In this document: positions 58,433-64,000 of the stretch, piece by piece
Layout of the letters: each line of letters starts with the position of its first letter
How positions within the stretch are numbered: position 1 is the first letter of the stretch
Assembly: GCA_958295755.1 (NCBI GenBank)
Contig: OY282367.1
Span: 268,294-332,293 of the forward strand
Reading direction: 5' to 3'
Length of the DNA stretch: 64,000 nt
Source: an uncultured Acidimicrobiales bacterium
GTDB taxonomy: Bacteria > Actinomycetota > Acidimicrobiia > Acidimicrobiales > Hopanoidiivorantaceae
Position numbers and translations under genes: made by a program
The notes under the pieces: model-generated
The model's input: the letters and a program-made list of their open reading frames with translations, nothing else
Databases searched by the model: none
Told to the model about the DNA's origin: nothing

Positions 58433-59118
58433 CTGTCAAAACTCCAGAAATCCAAAAATTTCTAAGAGCATTGAAAACCGAGAAGACTGACATCTTTAAG
58501 ACAGACACCTTGAGAATGGGTACTGAAGAGGCAACAAAAGCTCGCCCTAAGACAAAATTGCGAGTTCCGCTTGTGGTGAGTCTCTTGGCATCAATGCTGT
58601 TCGTGCTACTGACAGCTTGCAGCAGCGGAGGCAATGAAGCACAAGAACGCCTTATTGATATTCATTACGGCTCTGAACCGGCTAGTTCTGAAACCAATGC
58701 ATTTATTTGCGGGCAACGGCTCAGCGTGTTGCCGGGTGAGAAAATCCGTTTCAGGATTTATAACTACACTGACGACAATCTTGAGTTCATCGTGACAGAC
58801 GAAGCGGGCGCAGATCTGAGACGAGAGAAACTACAGCCTGGTCTGCGGATTATTCCCGTCTCAGCCACCGAACCGGCCGGAGTATCTGGTTCGGGCGAGA
58901 TGGCACACGCTGGACACGAAGAAGAAAAGTGGCCAGATGCCACCCAAGACTATGACTATCGCCTCATAATTGACCCAGCCTTAGGCAACCGACCTAATGT
59001 TCGCAACGAGCTGGTGACTTTCCCCGATGCCACCGAAGACTATGTTTTAGATCGCTATATCTGCGCCCACCCCGACATCTTGGAGCAACTAGTAACCAGC
59101 AGCATCTCCCGCCGCTAA
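58429..59118 (+). CDS. Predicted lipoprotein of unknown function
   Basis: A basic N-terminus, hydrophobic stretch VPLVVSLLASMLFVLL and lipobox LTAC mark a lipoprotein anchored at the acylated cysteine. The mature part has CGQRLSVLPGEKIRFRIYNY and FIVTDEAGADL, a beta-sandwich-like pattern reminiscent of cupredoxin-like folds, then an Asp/Glu-rich end with two cysteines. TTG 58429 overlaps mrp by 4 bp. ATG 58516 would give a normal signal peptide length and is the better start. Confidence 0.8.
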   Translation: MTVKTPEIQKFLRALKTEKTDIFKTDTLRMGTEEATKARPKTKLRVPLVVSLLASMLFVLLTACSSGGNEAQERLIDIHYGSEPASSETNAFICGQRLSVLPGEKIRFRIYNYTDDNLEFIVTDEAGADLRREKLQPGLRIIPVSATEPAGVSGSGEMAHAGHEEEKWPDATQDYDYRLIIDPALGNRPNVRNELVTFPDATEDYVLDRYICAHPDILEQLVTSSISRR

Positions 59119-59121
59119 CCA

Positions 59122-61092
59122 TCAAACCAAAGTCACAGCCTCAAGCACTTTGTCGCCACCAGTAACAGCAGCTTCTAAAGCTGTAGCTTGGGGAAGTATC
59201 TGAGTGCAAAAGAACTCTGCGGTAAGCATCTTGGCTCGAAGCCATTCGGCTGAGTTCCCAGCCGCTGAGTTCCCAGCAGCAGAGTTCCCAGCAGACAGCA
59301 CTTCGGCAAGCTCACCTCTAGCTATCACAGCCGAGCGAGCCATAAGCCAAGCAGCTACAAGAGTTGCCAGCATCCGTAGATAAGGCGCAGCACCCGCTAA
59401 GGCTGCATCTTTAGGTTGCGCCGCCAGCCAGAGGGTTGCCCTACGAGTGGCTTCCAGCGCGTCAGCGATAGGTGGCCATAGAGCAGACAAATCGCTGCTT
59501 GCTAAATCGCCGCTTGTCAAGTCGCTTTCCACCTCGCTGATGCTGGTTAGCAAATCCGAGACAACTTGACCGTCTCGCATCTGGAGTTTCCTCCCCACTA
59601 GATCCAAAGCTTGGATGCCGTTGGTGCCTTCGTAGATGGCGGCTATGCGGATGTCTCGGTAAAGCTGGGCAGCACCTGTCTCTTCTATGTAGCCCATGCC
59701 GCCGTGCACTTGGATGTTGAGCGATGCCAGATCATTGCCCCAGTCGGTGCACCATGACTTGGAAAGGGGGGTGAGCAGATCCACAAGTTCTTGTGACTCA
59801 GATGCCTCTTCAGCATCGGGGGAGTGGACGGCGCGGTCAATTGCTGCGCCGTTGTAATACACCAAGCATCGCATCGCCTCAGTTACAGCTTTCATCGTGA
59901 GTAGCATCCGCTTCACATCAGGGTGCTCCACGATTGGGGCTTGTGTTGTGCCGAGGCTAGCAGTGCTACCGTCTTCGCTTGCCTTACTATCTGCCTTGAA
60001 TCTTCCTTGCTCTTGTCCTTGTCGCTGCCCTTGCCGCCGTCCCTGTCGCCGCTCATTTGCAAACGCCGAAGCTTGCTGCCAAGCACTTTCTCCTATGGCC
60101 ACACCTTCTAGCCCTACAGCTAGGCGCGCGTAGTTCATCATCGTGAACATATAAGCCATGCCTTGTTGCTCTTCGCCGACGATCTCAGCTATAGCTCCGC
60201 CGTTCTCGCCGTATTGCAGCACGCAGGTGGGGCTGGCGTGGATGCCGAGCTTGTGCTCTATGGAAACACAAGAGATATCGTTGCGTTCGCCCAAGCTACC
60301 ATCGGGATTCACAAGATACTTAGGCGCGATGAAACAGGAAATACCTCTTGTGCCCGGCGCAGCATCGGGTGTGCGAGCCAGCACTAAGTGCACGATGTTG
60401 TCGGTGAGGTCGTGCTCGCCCCAGGTGATGAAGATTTTCTGTCCAAACAGGCGATAGGTGCCGTCTGGCTGTGGTTCGGCGCGGGTTGTGAGTGCGCCCA
60501 CATCGGAGCCGGCTTGAGATTCAGTGAGGTTCATCGTGCCTGCCCACTCTCCAGAGATGAGTTTCGGTAGCCAGCGAGCTTGCTGGCTCTCTGTGCCGTG
60601 AGCCGCCAGCAGATGAATCGCCCCCTGCGTGAGCATCGGACACAACGAAAAAGACATGTTGGCCGAGGTGAGCATCTCAGAAACTGCGCTACCTATCACC
60701 CAAGGCTGATTCCCTCCACCCCATTCAGCCGAAAAAGGCGCGGCCCCCCAGCCTGCTTGCTGATATGACCGATATGCCATGGAGAAACCCTCTGGGGTGG
60801 AAACCGAGCCGTCTTCGTTGCGGACGCTACCTTGCAGGTCGCCTGTGCGGTTTGTGGGGGCTATGACTTCTGTGACGAAACGACCGGCTTCGGTGAGTAT
60901 TGTTTCTAGGTCGCTGGCGTCCATATCTTCAAACGCTTCCATAGAGCAGATACCTTCTATGTCAGCGATGTGGCGCAAAGCAAACATCATGTCTGCCACG
61001 GGTGCTGTGTATTCGCTCATATGAGACATTCGTGAGATGTTGTTTTCAGCTTGTGCTTCGGAGAGATGGCTTCTGGAGAGATGCTTTCTCAA
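59122..61092 (-). CDS. Acyl-CoA dehydrogenase (FadE/DmdC-like)
   Basis: An FAD enzyme that oxidises acyl-CoA to enoyl-CoA. It shows the N-terminal extension of the long FadE5/DmdC group, NLTESQAGSDVGALTT, FITWGEHD, the loop MMNYARLAVGLEGVAIG and the catalytic Glu in AAIYEGTNGIQALDL. Two insertions are low-complexity: RRQGRRQGQRQGQEQGR between FANE and IVEHPDVKRML, and AAGNSAAGNSAAGNSA near the C-terminus (three 15-bp units). Starts at 61029 or 61020 (MSEYTAPV) are more likely than 61092. It is 42 bp downstream of the MeaB-fusion gene. Confidence 0.92.
   Translation of the reverse strand: MRKHLSRSHLSEAQAENNISRMSHMSEYTAPVADMMFALRHIADIEGICSMEAFEDMDASDLETILTEAGRFVTEVIAPTNRTGDLQGSVRNEDGSVSTPEGFSMAYRSYQQAGWGAAPFSAEWGGGNQPWVIGSAVSEMLTSANMSFSLCPMLTQGAIHLLAAHGTESQQARWLPKLISGEWAGTMNLTESQAGSDVGALTTRAEPQPDGTYRLFGQKIFITWGEHDLTDNIVHLVLARTPDAAPGTRGISCFIAPKYLVNPDGSLGERNDISCVSIEHKLGIHASPTCVLQYGENGGAIAEIVGEEQQGMAYMFTMMNYARLAVGLEGVAIGESAWQQASAFANERRQGRRQGQRQGQEQGRFKADSKASEDGSTASLGTTQAPIVEHPDVKRMLLTMKAVTEAMRCLVYYNGAAIDRAVHSPDAEEASESQELVDLLTPLSKSWCTDWGNDLASLNIQVHGGMGYIEETGAAQLYRDIRIAAIYEGTNGIQALDLVGRKLQMRDGQVVSDLLTSISEVESDLTSGDLASSDLSALWPPIADALEATRRATLWLAAQPKDAALAGAAPYLRMLATLVAAWLMARSAVIARGELAEVLSAGNSAAGNSAAGNSAEWLRAKMLTAEFFCTQILPQATALEAAVTGGDKVLEAVTLV
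59251..59295 (-). repeat. Three 15-bp tandem units inside the acyl-CoA dehydrogenase gene
   Basis: TGAGTTCCCAGCCGC, TGAGTTCCCAGCAGC and AGAGTTCCCAGCAGA encode the AAGNSA repeats in frame. Confidence 0.95.
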
Positions 61093-61134
61093 GAAATGGC
61101 GCAGTTGATCTGCCGTATACTTATCTGCCCCTGG

Positions 61135-62508
61135 TTATCTGCGGTATATCTGGAGCACCTCAATCATATTCCAGAGGTCAGAAATGCCTTCGCCAGAAGT
61201 AGCAACAGTGGAAATCACAGGTGGTCGCCACGAGCTTTCCATGCGCGAATCCAACATACGTTCCAAATCTCGACTAACCGAGGCAGCTTCTTGGGTGTCG
61301 GTCTTATTCACCACGAATATGTCGGCTAACTCAAGTAGCCCTGCTTTGGAGGCTTGGATGTCGTCGCCATAGTCTCCTGTCACGACCATCACAAGGGTGT
61401 CGACAATCTCAGCTACATGTCCGACTCCCGTAGTTTCCACCACTATCAAATCAAAACCTACAGATCTCAAGAGCTTCACAGCGTCAGGAATCCAAGACGG
61501 GATTTCCCCGCTTTGCCCCGCTACAGAGCGGAAGAATACGTTGCCGCTCACACTGCTTTGGGGTTTCTGGATAGAAGATGTCATACGGATTCTGTCGCCG
61601 AGGATAGCTCCGCCGGTGCGCGGCGAAGAAGGGTCAACAGCTAAGACAGCTATCTTGGGAGCTGGCACATCAGACTTCTTGGGCCGACCGCGGCCTCGGC
61701 CAGAAGCAGCTTTAATTAAACCAGAGCAGAGGGTAGATTTTCCAGAACCAGAAGCACCTGTTATGCCGATCACATGTGAGTCGCCTGAAGCTGAGCTAGT
61801 AGCAGTAACGCTGTAAGTAGATACACTGGCATCTCTGGCATCTGCGGAACTGCTCGCTGCAGCGGACAAAAGCAGCTCTGCGGCAGTGTCTCCCGACGCA
61901 GTGTCTCCCGATGTTTTCCCCTCTCGCGCATCTTCAAGCACGCTCAACAGACGCCCTATGGCCCGATTACTTCCGGAGCGGGCTTGTCGTAGCAAATCCG
62001 CCATATTCTCTGTGGCTTGACTGGCATCCCTCGCATTATCGTCTTCAGCATTATCTGCGTGTCTATCCGCCGCTTCTGTTCCATACACAGCCCGATATAC
62101 CTGAGCGGCAACCTCCGATGAATTCATGACCTCAGCGATACCGACTCTGCGAAGTTGCTCAGCTTCTCCGGTAGCGTCTCTAGCATCAGTGTTACCAGCT
62201 GTATCGCTAGCTGTGGTTCTAACAAGAATCACAGGCGTGGTTGCCATCTCCCCACCAGCTGACTGCAGGTTTTCTAGCAGCTCTATCGCCATGTGAGTTG
62301 AAGTAATACAAACAACAGCGTCAGCGTCTTCCTGCTCCACAGCTACTATAAGACTCTCGGGTGTTTGGCGCAAACCGAGATAGATAACTTCGGCTCCAGC
62401 ATCTCGCAAAATGAGGGCGATGTTTCTCAGGTCGCGTGTGCGCCCTTCAGAACCGAGCTTTCCTAAAACTATTTTTGCGAGCGGTTTCATAAACTGATTT
62501 TCATTCAT
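61135..62508 (-). CDS. B12-binding-like domain fused to a MeaB/ArgK GTPase
   Basis: The N-terminal 130 residues have the fold pattern of the methylmalonyl-CoA mutase small domain (VLGKLGSEGRTRDL, AGAEVIYLGLRQTPE, CITSTHMA). The cobalamin motif D-x-H-x-x-G is replaced by Glu21-x-Arg23-x-x-Asp26, so the cobalt-coordinating histidine is absent. From about residue 240 a G3E GTPase follows: GITGASGSGKSTLCSG, VLAVDPSSPRTGGAILGDRI, VVETTGVGH and VVNKTDT, as in MeaB, the chaperone of B12-dependent mutases. A Ser/Ala/Asp-rich linker with an SGDTA repeat joins them. No mutase gene is in the window. Confidence 0.85.
   Translation of the reverse strand: MNENQFMKPLAKIVLGKLGSEGRTRDLRNIALILRDAGAEVIYLGLRQTPESLIVAVEQEDADAVVCITSTHMAIELLENLQSAGGEMATTPVILVRTTASDTAGNTDARDATGEAEQLRRVGIAEVMNSSEVAAQVYRAVYGTEAADRHADNAEDDNARDASQATENMADLLRQARSGSNRAIGRLLSVLEDAREGKTSGDTASGDTAAELLLSAAASSSADARDASVSTYSVTATSSASGDSHVIGITGASGSGKSTLCSGLIKAASGRGRGRPKKSDVPAPKIAVLAVDPSSPRTGGAILGDRIRMTSSIQKPQSSVSGNVFFRSVAGQSGEIPSWIPDAVKLLRSVGFDLIVVETTGVGHVAEIVDTLVMVVTGDYGDDIQASKAGLLELADIFVVNKTDTQEAASVSRDLERMLDSRMESSWRPPVISTVATSGEGISDLWNMIEVLQIYRR
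61883..61912 (-). repeat. 15-bp in-frame duplication in the MeaB-fusion linker
   Basis: GCAGTGTCTCCCGAC is followed by GCAGTGTCTCCCGAT, encoding SGDTA twice. Confidence 0.95.
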
Positions 62509-62530
62509 TCTAACAGGCGGTAAAATATCT

Positions 62531-62579
62531 TATAGCGCGCTATAGTTTAATGCGATGAGAATTGCTATTTGAACTATAG
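62531..62579. promoter_or_regulatory. Palindromic operator candidate in a divergent promoter region
   Basis: A perfect 14-bp palindrome TATAGCGCGCTATA (62531-62544) is followed by an inverted repeat CTATAGTT (62540-62547) and AACTATAG (62572-62579). It lies between the divergent MeaB-fusion and FadD-like genes and could bind a dimeric repressor of the TetR kind. Confidence 0.6.
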
Positions 62580-62608
62580 CTTTTGTAGTTCCCAACACAA
62601 GTTTTCCC

Positions 62609-64000
62609 CTGAAAGTTTCAGCCCCTCAGCCGACTATTCGCGACGCCATATTGGCGCGTCGTGAGGATCCCTCCATTGCGATCCTTTACGAGGATGAATC
62701 TTGGACTTACCGCGAGTATGTAGCCGAATGCTCTGCTGTAGCAAATTTTCTAGTCGGTGACGGGCAGGCCAGTGAGAGAGGCAACGATGCCAGTAGCCCC
62801 TTCCATATAGGCGTGCTGCTTGACAACGGCCCGCATTTTTCTGTGGCTTTGGGTGCGGCATCGCTGTGCGGGGCAGTAGTTGTAGGCATTAACCCCACTC
62901 GTCGCGGAGGCGAGCTGGTGCGTGATGTTACTCACACGCAATGCCAGATGATCCTAACCGAAAGCCGCTACTTAGAGTTACTAGAGCCGGTGAAGCAGAG
63001 CAATGTTAGTGTTATGGACTTGCCAGAGTGGTCTGGCGAGTTAGAAGCTCATCGCGGCAAACCCGCACCCGATGTGGAAATCGACCCGGCCGCGCCCTAC
63101 CTGTTGCTGTTCACCTCAGGCACAACAGGGCAACCTAAAGCAGCTATTTGTTCACAGCAGCGCATCGCCCGCATCGGTGGCGTCATAGCGCAGACGCACG
63201 GTCTTACTTCTGAGGATGTCTGTTACCAGTCAATGCCAATGTTTCACTCCAACGCTTTGATGGCAGGGTGGAGCCCTTGCATCACGACAGGGGCAACTGG
63301 GGCGTTTCGCCGGAAGTTCTCAGCATCGAGCTGGCTGGCAGATGTTCGCAAGTTCGGGGCTACCTACTTCAACTATGTGGGCAAGCCACTCACCTATATC
63401 ATGGCTACGCCGTCGCGTCCAGACGATGCCGACAACCCGCTGCGAGTAGTCTTCGGCAACGAAGGCGCACCGCACGATCTGGATCGTTTTGCCGAGCGAT
63501 TCGGCGTGGTAGCCCACGACAGCTACGGCTCGACCGAAGGCGGCTTCGGCGTATCCCGCACGCCCGACACGCCACCTGGCGCGCTTGGCAGAGGCGACGA
63601 TCAGACCAAAATTTACGATGCCGACACAGGTTTGGAATGTCCACGAGCCGTCTTTGCTTCCGATGGTAGCTTGTTGAACGCCACCGAAGCTACGGGCGAG
63701 ATTGTCCATCTGCAAGCAGTGAGCGATTTTGAAGGCTATTGGAATAACCAAGAGGCCGATGTAGAGCGCACGAGAGAGGGTATCTATTGGTCGGGCGACT
63801 TGGGGTATATGGATTCAGATGGGTTCGTCTATTTCGCAGGGCGAAACTTCGACTGGCTGCGCGTAGACGGCGAGAACTTTGCTGCAGCCCCGTTAGAACG
63901 CATCTTGGTGCGCCACGAAGACATCGACTTGGCAGCAGTCTATGCGGTGCCCAACAGCGATGTGGGCGACGATGTAATGGCAGCTGTGATACATCGACCC
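62609..64000 (+). CDS. Acyl-CoA synthetase (FadD-like), 3' end cut by window edge
   Basis: The open frame reads IRDAILARREDPSIAILYED, WTYREYVAECS, the P-loop LLLFTSGTTGQPKAAICSQQ, SYGSTEGGFG, and the hinge YWSGDLGYMDSDGFVYFAGR, so it is an AMP-forming acyl-CoA ligase similar to FadD17-type proteins. No ATG, GTG or TTG exists between the upstream stop (62570) and the conserved region. CTG at 62609 gives the best N-terminus, otherwise a TTG near 62652. It continues past the edge. Confidence 0.88.
   Translation, partial: MKVSAPQPTIRDAILARREDPSIAILYEDESWTYREYVAECSAVANFLVGDGQASERGNDASSPFHIGVLLDNGPHFSVALGAASLCGAVVVGINPTRRGGELVRDVTHTQCQMILTESRYLELLEPVKQSNVSVMDLPEWSGELEAHRGKPAPDVEIDPAAPYLLLFTSGTTGQPKAAICSQQRIARIGGVIAQTHGLTSEDVCYQSMPMFHSNALMAGWSPCITTGATGAFRRKFSASSWLADVRKFGATYFNYVGKPLTYIMATPSRPDDADNPLRVVFGNEGAPHDLDRFAERFGVVAHDSYGSTEGGFGVSRTPDTPPGALGRGDDQTKIYDADTGLECPRAVFASDGSLLNATEATGEIVHLQAVSDFEGYWNNQEADVERTREGIYWSGDLGYMDSDGFVYFAGRNFDWLRVDGENFAAAPLERILVRHEDIDLAAVYAVPNSDVGDDVMAAVIHRP

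Overview
The window is a bacterial chromosome segment of moderate GC with dense, mostly core metabolism. It most likely comes from an actinobacterium, and Acidimicrobiia fits best. The order comF-secA-prfB-ftsE-ftsX, an S-(hydroxymethyl)mycothiol-type dehydrogenase, GTP-type PEP carboxykinase, GlnE beside a GlnA with an adenylylation tyrosine, and the many acyl-CoA and steroid-like catabolic enzymes all point there. The class is inferred from gene content only. I saw no rRNA, tRNA or CRISPR array.

Layout. 1-11084: comF (cut by the edge), secA, prfB, ftsEX, mycothiol-dependent formaldehyde dehydrogenase, a nucleotidyltransferase-like gene, truncated haemoglobin O, sucCD. 11140-20400: a defence island with a MntA-HepT pair, a rearranged type ISP restriction-modification system, a second MntA-like gene with an unknown partner, a double DUF433 protein and a Panacea-type antitoxin with a RelE-like partner. 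20615-29237: a membrane-anchored protein, PcrA/UvrD helicase, a four-domain S1 protein with acidic inserts, guaA, enoyl-CoA hydratase, an HSL-type esterase. 29362-34690: a catabolic cluster (SDR, acyl-CoA ligase, thioesterase, amidohydrolase, enoyl-CoA hydratase). 34816-44810: a stand-alone Lrp/AsnC sensor domain, pckG, a cold-shock-like protein, a FakA-like kinase, asd, epoxide hydrolase, recR, dnaX. 44918-51000: a small membrane operon, NUDIX CoA pyrophosphatase, groES-groEL under a perfect CIRCE, nadE. 51051-64000: glnE, an orphan DNA methyltransferase, glnA, an A-type Fe-S carrier, Mrp, a lipoprotein, acyl-CoA dehydrogenase, a B12-binding/MeaB fusion, and a FadD-like ligase cut by the edge.

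The main discovery candidate is at 16920-17882. The type ISP gene ends in an array of seven degenerate copies of one short C-terminal segment (motif LAT..L.DL....G...R.IPR), each closed by its own stop codon and split over all three reading frames. Poly-G tracts of 9-11 G precede the groups. After each of the last three tracts, one frame reads the first cassette, the second frame reads the second cassette, and the third frame stays open to the next tract or past the array. Slippage in the G tracts could therefore select which C-terminus the enzyme carries. The domain that normally follows this segment is missing from the gene and is instead encoded by a separate gene directly upstream (11894-12604). 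Remnants of the same domains lie downstream at 18715 and 19330.

A second theme is widespread short tandem duplication: intergenic 10-25 bp repeats, duplicated gene ends (ftsX, the S1 gene), and in-frame 15-21 bp duplications inside core enzymes. Together with several poly-G tracts, this suggests a genome prone to replication slippage.
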